Part shown: positions 9,672-21,500 of the stretch, in pieces
Layout: the number at the start of each line of letters is the position of its first letter
How positions within the stretch are numbered: the stretch's first letter is position 1
Source: Termitomyces sp. T153
Lineage: Eukaryota; Basidiomycota; Agaricomycetes; Agaricales; Lyophyllaceae
NCBI GenBank assembly: GCA_018296165.2
Contig: JACKQL020000023.1
Location: forward strand, 744,001-808,000
Reading direction: 5' to 3'
DNA: 64,000 bases
The notes under the pieces: generated by a model
What the model was told of the DNA's origin: nothing
What the model saw: the letters and a program-made list of their open reading frames with translations, nothing else
Database searches by the model: none
Made by a program: the position numbers and the translations under genes

Positions 9672-12007
9672 TCAGTGGGCAATAGACCGATTGCACTGAG
9701 GAGTCGAATTGCCACTCTTGCGAGCCGCCTTCCTGGACCTTGGAGAGTGCAAACTGCTTTCAGTTTTGCGTTTAGGGATCCTCGAAGTGTAATTGAGTGA
9801 TTTCTGAAGTACGTGATCCACGCGGGCTTCATTGTTCACCCAGTCAACCTTTTCATGGGCAAGGAGCTCATCCAATAAGTTCGGCAACCAGTCAGAATCC
9901 TCCAAAGCCTCTAACCCCGCCGCCTTCTTCACCTCTGCTACTTTGCGCTCAGCCTCAAACTTCTGAGAGCTCCCAAAGGTGTCTTCAGGATTGGTATACC
10001 GTTGACACAAGACGTGCCGCATTTGTCGTAGAACTTCTTTAATCCCGCCGTTGGTAAAACCTGCCTGAGCGCTCAAGTCACCCGATTTCATATTCGAACG
10101 CCTCGCAGTGCCGATGTAAGTCTCGCTTGTTTTGGGATCCTTATACATGGCATCAAAGTTTTCGTGTAACAGATGAGTTAACGTCCCAAAATCGAGTTCA
10201 TGAGCTGTATATCGCAGCGCCAGCCAGAGAATGACATGATAAAACGATTCGACGTCATCAATACGATTTTGGATTAGCGGCTTTCCAGTTTTATTCCGCT
10301 GCACCAATCGGACCGCAAGGAACTGCCAGGTACCCTTCGACAGCAAAATGAGTTCAGTACAAGAGAAAAATGATTTGTCCATACCGTACGTTCAGGTTGT
10401 GCCTCTGTGGACTGATCGGAAGCCAGAGTCAAATCTAGGGACAGGTCCCAGTCAATGAGATAGCCTTGGACCGTTCCATCTGCGCGCCGCTTAAACATGA
10501 TATTGCCGTTGCTGATATCGCGGTGAAGAACTTTGGCCTGTTGAGCTGCCTTGCCATGACCTACAAGCAGTTTATAAATAATCAGTCAAAAAAGATTACG
10601 TGATCTTAACCAATCACCTACCTATCGAAGCGTCTCGGAAGACAATGATTACTTCCCGCGTATTTTCAAAATCTTCCAAAGAGTATGGCAAATACTCCAG
10701 GACGATGCGGTAGTGGCGAAATGTGCGCAAAGTGATCTCAAGAGTCTTCTCCACAGCCTTGAGGCATCGTTTCGTTTGCGTAGTGTGGAGACCGTCATTT
10801 TCCTTCCCAATATCGGCGCCAAGGTGGGCTTGTGGGATATTCGGGACTTGATTCTTGTGAAGCTTTTGGTAGATCTCGTGTTCTGGCTTAAGAGTAGGTG
10901 AGAGAACACGCCAGGTGTCTTTAAGCAAGACGAGGCCATTCGTCTTCAGCCGAAATGCTTTTAAACACCGCGTCGAGCGACCGATTGGGGATCTCGAGCC
11001 GATTATCTGGTCTTTCAAGACAATGTAGTTATTGTTGCCAACATGGATATTGAGTAGACTCTTCTGACCGCATTCGAGGCAGTCCCGAACTTTTCGTTCC
11101 AGATCAGGAGAATCGAATCTAGCGGTAGTCACGGTAGGATCGCGCCCGCGCACTGCCGCCGTTGCGGTGGAGAATCGGCTAAGGAAGTCGAAGAGAAGTG
11201 GATTATCAAATGGAATCTTTTCGGTGACGACGACACCACTTCTGTCCCAGCGAAGGAGTCGCATGTACGTGCGGAAAATGAGGGCAGAGAAAACATGAGT
11301 TCGAAACTCAATTGCCTGATGATAAGTCGCATAGCCCGTGATTTGGCCGAGCGTTTTGGACGCTCTAATAGTTGTCGCCACAAATCCTTCGCGGACGTCA
11401 TCGAAAGGGTCGTCGTCGTCATTGTATTTGACTTCGAACATAGCCTCGATGACTTCATCTTCGTCTTTGGCGTAGACGATGATATCGGGGATGATGTCTT
11501 GACCCTCAAAAACTTGAATTGGTTTGACATGCTTGTCGCGAAAGTCGAGTCCTGACGGACACAATGCTTTGAAATAGGCGACCTAATCAATGTCAGCGGT
11601 GCGACATTTCAAGATATAGAACGGCATACCAAGTGTTTATACATGTCCTCTTCACGTGATGCCTCCTGCAAACGCGATACAAGATCGGACGCAGCTTTCC
11701 CATTGGGTCGTGCATCTCTATCTGGAACATCAGGGAAGAATCGATTGAAGGTTTCCACTTTGACAGGTCCAACGACTCGTCCTGTTATCTCAGCGTGCAA
11801 ACCTACCAGCCGAGCGGGCAAATCCTCAGGTACGGCGTTGAGATCGTTAGACACTGCTCTGTGATTCTTTATTGGCGTAGACCCAGATTTCAGCACATCA
11901 TCTTTCGGTCGCGGGGGAGGTGTGACGGGTTTAGAAGATGAGACTGGAGGCAACGTTCCATCGGCAGCAGATGCGCCTCGCCCGTCAGATCTTAAGTTTG
12001 GCTCCAT
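9672..12007 (-). CDS. FunK1-type fungal protein kinase, apparently intact
   Basis: Four exons on the minus strand, 12007-11630, 11582-10622, 10560-10385 and 10334-9672, total 2178 nt and encode 725 aa with no internal stop. The three introns (47, 61 and 50 bp) have GT..AG ends; CTGAC/CTGAT-type branch sites are visible and all phases close. FunK1 is a fungus-expanded kinase family. Visible signatures are HRDISNGN (about residues 459-466, catalytic loop), DWD at 483-485 in place of DFG, GTWQF (506-510) and DDVESFYH (531-538). LVLLKDTW, near the middle, may be the lobe with the ATP lysine. The N-terminus is Pro/Ser-rich and the C-terminus basic (KRK, RSRKAARK). The gene is CpG-rich, unlike all flanking transposons. 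Substrates are unknown. ATG 12007 was chosen because the upstream extension starts with GTG. Confidence 0.9.
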
Positions 12008-12059
12008 GTAAGATAAGTGGCTCAGAAGTAAGGAAGACACGAGTCAAGATTTACCAAGG

Positions 12060-12080
12060 TCGATGCATATAAATACGAAA
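12060..12080 (-). promoter_or_regulatory. Possible TATA region of FunK1
   Basis: An AT-rich TATAAATA motif (12068-12075 on the plus strand, TATTTATA on the gene strand) lies about 60 bp upstream of the FunK1 ATG. This is a reasonable position for a core promoter, but orientation and use are unproven. Confidence 0.3.
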
Positions 12081-12357
12081 ACAAAGAGTAGCCTTGCTCG
12101 CCGTCAATCCAGTGGCTTATATAATCAACACTGTTCTTGGTGACAATTGGAAGTTCCTAGAGAACGCTGTGTTTTCAAGGCTGTTCAAGGGCCGGTAAAA
12201 CGATGGGTGAAATGTCCTCATGATCCACCCGAGGACAGATGTCGACTGATAGAAACTGGTAGAACACTGTCCTGAGACCAGATATAATCATTCGTAGTAC
12301 TTGCTGGCATTTGTACAACAATGACATGACGTCACCTCGAGTCACACTGTTTGGAGT

Positions 12358-12560
12358 CACTGTGGGCACTGGAAGTTGATTCCTCTGGAAAAAGGGATAG
12401 AGAAACATGTTATTCCATTTCTTTGTCAGCTTTTGATTTTGGAAAAAGTCATTTTCCATTGTCTAATGCCTTTTTCCCCTTGAAATATGTGCATTAGGAA
12501 TGGCATAACATGTTTCTTTTTCACTTGTTCCAAGGGAAACAACTTCTGGCGCCCGCAGTG
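12358..12560. repeat. Foldback (MITE-like) palindrome 1
   Basis: The left arm from 12358 (CACTGTGGGCACTGGAAGTT) pairs with the right arm ending at 12560. The right arm read in reverse complement starts CACTGCGGGCGCCAGAAGTT, so the arms differ by CpG-type changes. Arms are about 90 nt around a centre near 12460 and share ACATGTTAT(T/G)CCATT. It has no coding capacity. It lies about 350-550 bp upstream of the FunK1 start. Confidence 0.65.
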
Positions 12561-12561
12561 A

Positions 12562-12790
12562 GTGGCATGGACACTGCTGGCAGCCAATCATGTTTCCCAG
12601 GGGAAAGAAACCTGTTCTACCATTTTTGGACAGTGTATTTCCAATGGAAAAAGGCTCTAAACAATGGAAGAAGCCTATTTCCAAAGGAAAAATCTGTCAA
12701 AGAAATGGTATGACAGGTTTCTTTTTCCATTTTTCCACTGGAAACAGGCTTCAGTGTCAGCAGTAGGACTTGATAATGTGACAAATGCCA
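12562..12790. repeat. Foldback (MITE-like) palindrome 2
   Basis: A second inverted repeat of the same family. GAAACCTGTTCTACCA near 12608-12623 pairs with the complement of GGTATGACAGGTTTC near 12701-12715. The inner pair TTCCAATGGAA / TTCCAAAGGAA surrounds a centre near 12662. A half copy of the family, in the same orientation as the right arm, lies at about 9130-9200 downstream of FunK1. Confidence 0.6.
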
Positions 12791-12871
12791 CAACCACAAT
12801 GTCAGGGCCAATTCACTGGCCACCAGCTCCTTTGTCCACAGATTGTATATATTCATGGACTTCTACATAGA

Positions 12872-13100
12872 GCACCCTCAGTCACATATACATGTTACTG
12901 AGGGTGCATCAATATATTTACTTATAGATACAATACACTGACTACATACCTAGATACTTATGAGTATCATTGTCTAGGTACAGTCAATACAATCATGCAT
13001 ACATGTTACTGAGGATATATACTTATGAGTATCATTGTCTAGGTGTTAGTTACACCTACTTGTGCTGCTATTCAGTTGGGATTCCAACAGGTTATTTGTC
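12872..13100 (+). repeat. Copia-type LTR region with hairpin and 24-bp direct repeats
   Basis: A perfect 11-bp inverted repeat, GCACCCTCAGT (12872-12882) / ACTGAGGGTGC (12897-12907), is followed by two copies of ACTTATGAGTATCATTGTCT(AGGT) at about 12957-12980 and 13021-13044. The block precedes the Copia gag, so it is probably its 5' LTR, starting TGTTACTGAGG near 12894. The right LTR edge is uncertain (possibly TCCAACA near 13090). Confidence 0.5.
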
Positions 13101-13285
13101 ACAGTATTGCTGCTTGTTGGAAATCCCTTTTGACATTCTCTTTTTTTTTTACCCTGACACTGATTGTATTGGACTGTCTCAATTGGACTTGCCCTCCAAA
13201 AGATATCACTTGTGCTTTCTTCCTAATATGGAAGTAACTTTATTGTTGTTGGACAATAACAGAACCTAGCCCCTGCACCCTGTCC

Positions 13286-15590
13286 ATGACTGTCAAGAAA
13301 ATGTTCTCTACAGAAGCCACCTCTGCACCCATTCAGGCAATTTCCATCCATGGGGCTGACTGGAAACATGAGAGATTCAATCTGAACTCACTCACTGCCA
13401 ACTTTGCCAAATGGTCAAAAGCACTTGAAATCCACTTGTCACTTCTCAGACTGAAGTACTACATCTTCTCCCCCATTGTCCATACCCAGTCCAGCTAATG
13501 ATGAGCCCACTTTGTACAGGAACTGGATGGAAAATGACCTAGCATGCACAATTATCCTCACTGCACTTGAAAGTATGAAGGCATTTGTAAAGGCAACCTC
13601 TAGAGGCTGTGGCTTGATCACACAACTGGCAGAGGGAGATCCAAAGTCTATTCAGTATCTACAAGAAGTTCTAGAGTTCTAGCTACTCACCTGGCAGAGG
13701 GAGATCCAAAGAGAACAAGTCTAAGGATCCCCAATGCCAGTGTTCAGAAAATTTACTCTAGAGCTTCTGGAAAAAACACCCAACAACAACCAAATCTGGA
13801 GTCCAATCAAAAAGTGGAAATCCATTGTAAATGGCCTCAATCTCCAGACTCCCAGCATGTGACCACCTACCAATAAAGCCAAAAGATAGCCCTTGGTCAA
13901 AAGTACTTGTAGTCCAAAGATGGGAGGCCTAAGATGAGCAGTAGGCCTGGATTACAGGAAACAATCCAGGGGTCTGGTAGGAGGCCATGTGGATGGGGCA
14001 CCACTTGTCAGAATTATGGACAGAGAACCAGTGCAGCCTGAGGGCTAGAACTGAGACCAGCAGATAAGAAAAGCAAAGGAGAGTAAAGGAAAACCATAAG
14101 GAGGGAGAACAGGACAAAGGGGGAATGGGACATCCCCTGACAGCATTGATGAAGTTGAGACTGTGGAAGGCCTCTATGCTGCTCTGAAGACACACACTGA
14201 AGGGGAGGGTCCAGTCAGGATAGTGGCATTGATTGAGGAAGTGCTAAAGATACACTGCTCTCATGGTGAACCACTGACCACCACTGCAAAGAAAATCTGT
14301 GACATCATGAATTGTGTATTTGCCATACAAGCACTGGACAAGGACCTGTTCAAGTGCATCATGCTTCTAAACAGTCTCAACAGCCCCCAATACAAACCTA
14401 TCCAAGCTCAGGTGTCCCAGGGACTTGCAGACACTACAAAAACAAATCCATACACCTCTGACAATATCCAGAAGCTTCTTGAAACTGTCCAGAATCTCAG
14501 TAATCTAAAAACCACAAGTTTGACTCTGCCCACTAATACTGTGCTAGCTGCAATGACATACAGACATTGGAAATTGACTAGGCTGCACCTCCCTGGACAG
14601 AACCACCCAGCTGGTGTGAAATGCTGCACAATGTGTGTGATACATGCACAACCCTGTGCATGCCATAAATCCCAGTTCTGCACACACCCAGGGGGTGCAA
14701 TGTACAAGGCTGGCTTTAATGCTGCATGCAACACTACATGGGCAGCTGCTGAGACTCAGGCAAAAAGAAAACCCACTAGGGCTGCAAAGGTATAGACACA
14801 GCTCACTGGACCAAAGGGGAAGGTTTACCTTGTCAAAGATGGCAACCTTGAGAAGCTCCAGACACTCAATACTGAGTCAACACCTGTGGAGTTTGTGGGA
14901 TTTGTAACAGACAACATGCCCTCTACCAATACAAGCAATGACAATTGGGAGGGATGGATGGCAATCACTGAAGAGGAGGAGATATTAGAATCAAAGGCTT
15001 TGGTTGACTGGAAGGAATACACAAAAGAAGTCAACCAACCTGACCCTTCAATGATCATACCACTCAACCAGAACTCAGAAACAGCACTTGTGACAATTGA
15101 TGACCACCCATTCTTTGTGGACTCTGGAGCAATGGTACACATCTCCCCCTGCAAAACCAACTTCATGACTTTGCAGCCAATTGAGCCCAAATCAATTAAA
15201 GGAGTTGGAGGATCTGCTATCTCAGTATGCAGGATTGGAAACATCCAGCTACACACCATAGAAGGAAACACACTACCTCTCCACAATGTGTTATATATGT
15301 CCCCCAATTCCACTGTCCAACTCATCTCAGTCAGCCACATCACCATTGACAGCAACACAGGTTCCTAATTTGACAAGAAGGGTATCAAGATCACTGACTG
15401 CACCACAAACGACATAATCACAAAAGGCCCATTATTATCAAAGAAGAAGCTCTATACTATTGATCTGTCAAATGCTGTAGCCAAGCATGCATTTTCCATC
15501 CATCAAAAAGCCAACATAGTGACCTGGCACCAATGCCTTGGCCATGCCAACTATCAAGCAATGTTATTTGGAGATTGGACATAGGTACAG
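13286..15590 (+). pseudogene. Ty1/Copia gag-protease-preintegrase fragment
   Basis: Decayed 5' half of a Copia polyprotein. The gag starts near 13286-13301, is interrupted by a solo LTR at 13586-14142, and resumes with EGLYAALKTHTEGEG (from about 14166). A gag knuckle-like segment with CTMC, CACHKSQFC and THPGGAM lies near 14612-14700. The protease active site FVDSGAMVHIS is near 15115-15147. The pre-integrase motif VTWHQCLGHAN lies near 15521-15553. Frames are broken at 13497, near 14148 and at 15366. Integrase core, RT and RNase H are missing after about 15590, where unrelated sequence begins. Confidence 0.85.
13586..14142. mobile_element. Solo LTR of the Gypsy-C family, TSD GCATT
   Basis: Begins TGTAAAGGCAACCTC and ends CCCCTGACA, matching the Gypsy-C LTRs (33129-33566; 39031-46940). 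It is bracketed by GCATT at 13581-13585 and 14143-14147. It interrupts the Copia gag. It retains the AGAACAAGTCT primer motif at 13712-13722. Confidence 0.85.
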
Positions 15591-15599
15591 TGCTGGCAT

Positions 15600-17460
15600 C
15601 ACTGGCCAGATTGCCTGATGGATCTGGTTAGCTTACAATGCCAGGTTTGCTAGACAGATTGGGTTGGCCTGCAATGCTAAGAGTGCCAGTGGGTTTGCCA
15701 GCCAGATCAAGACTGGATGACCCAACATGCTTTTATTTCCTCTGATGTTCTCTTTTCTATTGAGCCGCCTTATGTGATACTGCAGCAGCAGCCCTCTTTT
15801 CATAGTCAGCATGAGTGCCATACTCAGCAGGAACCCTGTCCTTATTCTTGTTGACATAAACCTTCCACCAGAAGGTATCACTGGATCTATGTTCTTCCTG
15901 ACAATCTCTCTAGAACTTCTGAAGATGCAACAGCTTGGACTGACCAAGATTGTAGGGATCCTTGAATTCCAGTGATTCAGGAAGATATCTTGAATTGATG
16001 AATTTAGTATAATTCAACCACACAGTGTTGTATGGAGCTGATTTATAATGGAGGCCTGAGGCAATTTCTGAGAATTTTTCAGTGAGAAAGATTCAAAGAA
16101 CTAGAACAACCAATTTACTATAATGACTGTTCAAGTAGTCTCAGACAGGCATTTCCAATTCTGGCTGGGTTTGGACCATGTTGCTTAGTGGAGGTGGTAG
16201 TATTGGGAAACCATCACTGTCTTGCTCAAGAGTGAGATTGGGACAGGTCAAAACAGAAGGAGTAGTGTCCTGTTGCAAGGTGTTATTTGTTGCTCTATGT
16301 ATGCCCAGGAGAGTGGACATGTAGTCCACCATCTTCTGTTTGAAGTCACCTACAAGGTCAGGAAACATATTTTCAAATGAATACTGGTTGGTCTATGTCA
16401 AGTGAGACATATTGTCATATCTACAAGTACAATGTGGTTAAAAAAATTCAAATCTGGCATGACATCCACCTACACCCTAAGAGTCATGCCTTCTTTGGCA
16501 ATCCATCCTACAACAGTCCAGCTCAACATGCCCATCTCCTTAAAACAAAGAATGTCTGCATCATCAACCCATTTTAAACCAGGTTTGTCTGCCTTTCTAA
16601 AAAAAAACATCAGAACAGATCATAAGATGGATAACAGATACTGGACACTAGAGCAGATGGGAGACCAACAGCTCTACATTGGATGGAAGTGAGGATCAGA
16701 CAGCAGGCACTGAATAGTGGACAGCCAGCAGGTTGGGGAGCAATATGATGACTTTGAAATGAAAAAAGATTACTCACTTGTGCTGGATATCTGGCAGATT
16801 TCCTTTCTTGCTCCACTGAGCAGCTGTCCTCCATAAGCAGTTTTCCTCCTCTGGACTTAGCCATTTCATAACATTTTTCACAGCCACATTGTACTGTGAA
16901 AATGCCTCTAGTCATGAGCTGTCAAGATCCTCAACACCCAGCAAGTTTTTTATCTCCTGATTGATTTCCTTTGACATTGTTTGTTGCACCACATCCCTAA
17001 CAGAAATTTGCATGAGTGCCCTTGGATCTTTATGTTGGTTATATGGTCTCCAGGAATTTTTTATGTAGTTTCCAACTTTCTACCAGAAGGCATTAGAAGT
17101 CTGGATTTAGCAAATGTGAATGGGGACTCACCTTGATTTTCTCTGCCCACTCTTCCTCAGTTTCTGGTGCCATTCCTCTACAGGCTCAGTAGTTGAAAAT
17201 ATTGGTGAGGATTTTATCTTTTAAGATAGTGGTTCTAGCCTGATGATTTGGCTCTCACTGGCACATTTCCTTATATGATTCAAAAATTACCCTCTCATCT
17301 GCAGTGAAGAGTGGTTCTGTTCAGCTTTTTCTCAGAGAAAATATTGGTTCTGGTGCCTGGCAGACACTGGGTATGGGCTCATGGAACAAGGACATTTTGT
17401 AGGCCCATTTGTTAAATTCAATTTTTGTTGAACACTGAATCACATGATCTTTTACCCACA
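15600..17460 (-). pseudogene. Decayed TE-associated ORF, minus strand, family unnamed
   Basis: Minus-strand frames can be joined conceptually across stops. From right to left there are KFFMWVKDHVIQCSTKIEFN near 17420-17480, FHEPIPSVCQAPEPIFS near 17340-17390, TEEEWAEKIK near 17130-17160, the 16368-16141 segment with MFPDLVGDFKQKMVDYM and LEQDSDGFPILPPPLS, LPESLEFKDP near 15960-15990 and a Lys/Arg-rich end near 15770-15880. I recognise this arrangement as a long ORF type common in transposon-rich basidiomycete DNA, but cannot name a domain. Stops are frequent, so it is dead. Confidence 0.4.
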
Positions 17461-17472
17461 TGAAAAACTTTC

Positions 17473-18031
17473 ATAGAGAATGCACTGGAGCCAGCATCCA
17501 CCTGCCACAGCAGATGAAGGCTGGCTGGGAAGGTCTGTCTCTCTCTGTGTCAAAAAACTGTTTGTCTCTTCATTAAATTGTCTTGCACCAATTGAAGAAT
17601 GTCCATAGATAGCCTACCAGATCAGATGGCCTACTGGATCCAATGTCTGTTCAGCAGACCAGACATTGGCTAGTGGTCCACAAGTTCTGCCAATTCAATC
17701 AAATTGTCTTGTACCAGTCTTGCTAATTCTTTCCTCACCTACTAAGGAGCACATGAGAATGCACCAAAGCCAGTGTCTGCCTGCTGGAGTGGATGAAGGC
17801 TGGCTGGGAAGGTCTGTCTCTCTCTGTGTCAAAAAAATGTCTATCTCCTCATTAGATTGTCTTGCACCAATTGAAGAATGTCCATAGATGGCCTACCAGA
17901 TCAAATGACCTACTGGATCAGATGTCCATTCAGCAGACCAGACATCAGCCAGCAGTCCACAAGTTCTGCTAATTCAATCAAATTGTCTTGTACCAGTCTT
18001 GCTAATTTTTTCCTCACCTACTAAGGGGCAC
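17473..18031. repeat. 279-bp tandem duplication
   Basis: Two direct copies with a period of 279 (TTGAAGAATG at 17592 and 17871). Both contain GAAGGCTGGCTGGGAAGGTC and CTTGTACCAGTCTTGCTAAT. Differences are scattered and mostly transitions. No coding function is evident. Confidence 0.85.
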
Positions 18032-18500
18032 ATAGATTTCAGATAACCTTGAAGAACTACACAAGCTGTGAGGAAATCCAATTTGCTGCTAATGTCACCA
18101 ACACCAACAAATATCTGTTTTTCTATTGTTCCTTCTATTGTCCATCTTGGCAGACAGTCTGATGGTGGCTTTCCTATCTTAGCCTAGTGCATATCACTTG
18201 AGGAAAACTTTCACAACAAAATTTTCTTTAAGAATACCTAATGTTGTGGAAAGATTGCCAATATCAATCATCATCTGCTGCACATCACTTGCACCTCTTC
18301 ACATGAACCAATCATCTTGTACAGGGCTCATAACAATTTTCCTTTCCCATCTCATATGTGCTGCTACATATATTTCAGAAAATATCCTGCTAGCAGGCAC
18401 ACTCTTTGACACCTCATTTGCACCATGAATTTGAATGCTATGATGAAGCACCAGCAGTGCAAGTGACCAAAACCTACAGTTCTCAGGCAAAGAGATCTTA
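18032..18500 (-). pseudogene. Unassigned decayed minus-strand frame
   Basis: The minus-strand frame 18490-18299 continues through a stop into RGASDVQQMMIDIGNLSTT, down to about 18190. It looks coherent over about 100 codons but has no motif I know. It sits between the duplicated block and the oppositely oriented KDZ element. Confidence 0.25.
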
Positions 18501-18539
18501 TGCCTGCTGAAGAAAAGACAAGAGTCATCAAGAACTCTA

Positions 18540-21500
18540 GAGGATTACCTATACTGGTGTAAGAATGAGTGCTCATTGGTCCAATTCCAGTTGTCACTTC
18601 TGCTGTACCATTCCCAGCCACCAATGATGACCATGATTTCTTTGGGGATGCTACAATGGTAGATGATATATATCCTGTCCCCATGAAGCATGGCAAGGTA
18701 AATTTTCATGCAAAAATTGTGCAACATATTATTGTTCATATTTTATAGGCACAGGCAGATTATCTCAATGACTTCATCAACTATGTTCCACAGTTGCTCA
18801 ATTGTTTACTTAGTTGTGAATCCATTGGTGATATTAGCCATTGTCATGCATGTCCTGACAAACATCTTGCACAATGGCAATGCCATAATTGCATTGGTTC
18901 AAGACTTCTTTGTCATAGGTGTTTACACCAAACACACCAGTCCAACCCACTTCACCAACCAAAGATATGGAATGGCAAATACTTCCAGCCCATGAACTTA
19001 TCTGATGCAGGTGGCTATCTCTATGTTCCCCACCATGCAATTCACAATTGCCATGGTAGCATGACCTGGGTGAAAATTCTTGAGGACTATGAACAAAAAA
19101 ATGACATTAAAGAGAAAGACTTCCTGCAAGCCATCCAGAGTATGTCAACATTGTCATGGTGTTATCAGGCATGCTGAAATTACTAATACAGATCATGATG
19201 AACCAATTGATATCAATGTGGAAACAGGGATTGATAGCAACATGTTTCCAGCACTGGATCTGCTGGCAGAAATGCACTTTTTATCAAGTAATCTGTTCCC
19301 AGAAATGCAGTTTTTAGCAGTGGATCCATCTCACAGAGTGGCAGATCCACTGTCCAATCTGTTGCTGCAGCAGGAGGAATGGTTTCTGTCAGCAGATTCC
19401 ATGGATCTGGAGCCAAATCCATCAAATGCCTCTATGCCTACCTCACATGTCAAAATTCTGGCTAGAATTTGAATACTAGAGGAGGAGCAACAGGAACTAG
19501 AGGACAATGACACTATGGAAGGTGGAGAACTGCCATTGGAACAAGTACCAATGGAAGATGTTCCCTCACATGGACTACAAGAAATGGAAGAAAATCATAC
19601 TGCTCATGTTGATTCCCTCTGCAGCCACTGCTGGTTTCAATCCACCATCTGCATATGGGTGCAATATTGAGAGAATTGATTGCTTTGGAAATCTAATTGC
19701 ACACATTATACACACAACTGGTGTGCACTACATCAGTGTCGTTGCATGCAAGTGTTCTGGCCAAGGTGTCTGGGTCAAGGATGTCATTCACTCCCAGCTG
19801 ATTCCCAGCACATTTGACTGGACAAGAACATATTTTACAACAGCCATTCTGGACAATTTTTGTCTGACTAATTTAGAGTGCAAAGCCTCTGCTTATCAGT
19901 ATTGGCAGAGACTTGCAAGGATTACTTCATCAATTGCTTCTTCAGGTGAAGTAAATAACCTCTATCATCAATTACAACAACTTTTGTGTTCATAGTGCTG
20001 GTTAAAAAAATTGAAATGGGCAGGTTTTGGACATGATGAGACAAAAGAAGCAATGGCACCAGAGTGCAGTGAGCTTGCAATGTTCTGTTCCACTTGCCCT
20101 CAACTAGGAGTGAATATTCTGTCAAACTGGGAAGGAGATCCAGTTCAGTGGAAGTTGAATTACTCTTTGATGATGGATGGAAACTTCAAGGCAGATCATG
20201 TCCATCATCATAATTCTGCTCAGGATGTATGGCATTCTGAAGGAGGAGGAATGATGCCCAGGAGAGATGAACTTGATGAATATCTTAAGTTTGCAAAGGA
20301 TAGACCAACAGTGAGTTTTTCCTTGGATTGCTAACATGTGCCATTATTGATTGACTATTAATGTTTGCATCAAAATTGCCCCCATCCACCATCCAATATC
20401 TGCTGTCTGCTGTCTACTATCAGCCTCCACTCTGGCCATCCAGTGGGTCTATTGCTAGGGAGCTCCTTGTGAAAACACACTCAAGGCCATCAAAAAGGCA
20501 CTTCTATTGAAGAAATCATGTGATATTACTGGAGTTGTTGCAACAGGATGCACCTGCCATGTCTGCTTTGCTCCCAATAGTGTAACAAACTTAACCCATG
20601 GTGAAGGCCAGGTATATACAGACTTTTACATCACACATGCACTGAAGACAACCAACATAGAATCTATCAAGCATCTCTTGCTGGTATATGACATAACATG
20701 CCAATGGTGTTTCAAGTTTTTCAAATGATTAGCAGAGGCAGGAGAAGTTTTATCAGATAATCTACTGGTTGACTATGTAATTGGCCTCCTTCATGTCCAT
20801 GGCCATAAAGAAAATTGTTTTTTCCACTTTGCCCCATCATTTATTCCAGGATTTGACCACATTACTGGGAAGATAATTGAAAGTCTTTGGTCTACTCTCA
20901 ATAAAGTTTCACAAATGGCACAAACTGCTACTCTTGCACATTGGGCAGAAATCCTTGACAATCATATATGTGACTCCAACTGGATAAAGTTACTTGATAT
21001 GGTTCCTTCCCTATGCTGAAAATACTTGACAGTCATTGAGATGAGGGAGGCTGCAGTTCATTATTTTGCTGAATGGTCCATGGGAATCTTAGCAGAAGTG
21101 ATATTAAGCTGGAAGGCTGAGATCACCATTGCTGAAAATCTGAGGGACCAAGACAAAAAGGCAATGGACATCCTTAAAGTTCAGACCATAGGCCTCCAAG
21201 CAAGACATGGTGGTAATCTGGCAGACACTGGATTGGAAGCCAGGGACTGGATGCTGCATACTGATACATTCTGGATCCAACTTGCACTTAATATTAAAGA
21301 ATGGCAGTGAGTCAAACCCAGATGGTTTCACCACTGTTACACTAAGTGTTATATCAGAATTGCATTGCAAGACCATGTCCATTGGATGAGTCAGCAGGCA
21401 TGGGAAGATGAGCAACAAAAGGTTGAAGCAGACAGAGAATTGTTAAGAGTTCAACTGAATGTCCTGGCTGCTTCCAAGCCAAGCATGGTTATTCTTCCAA

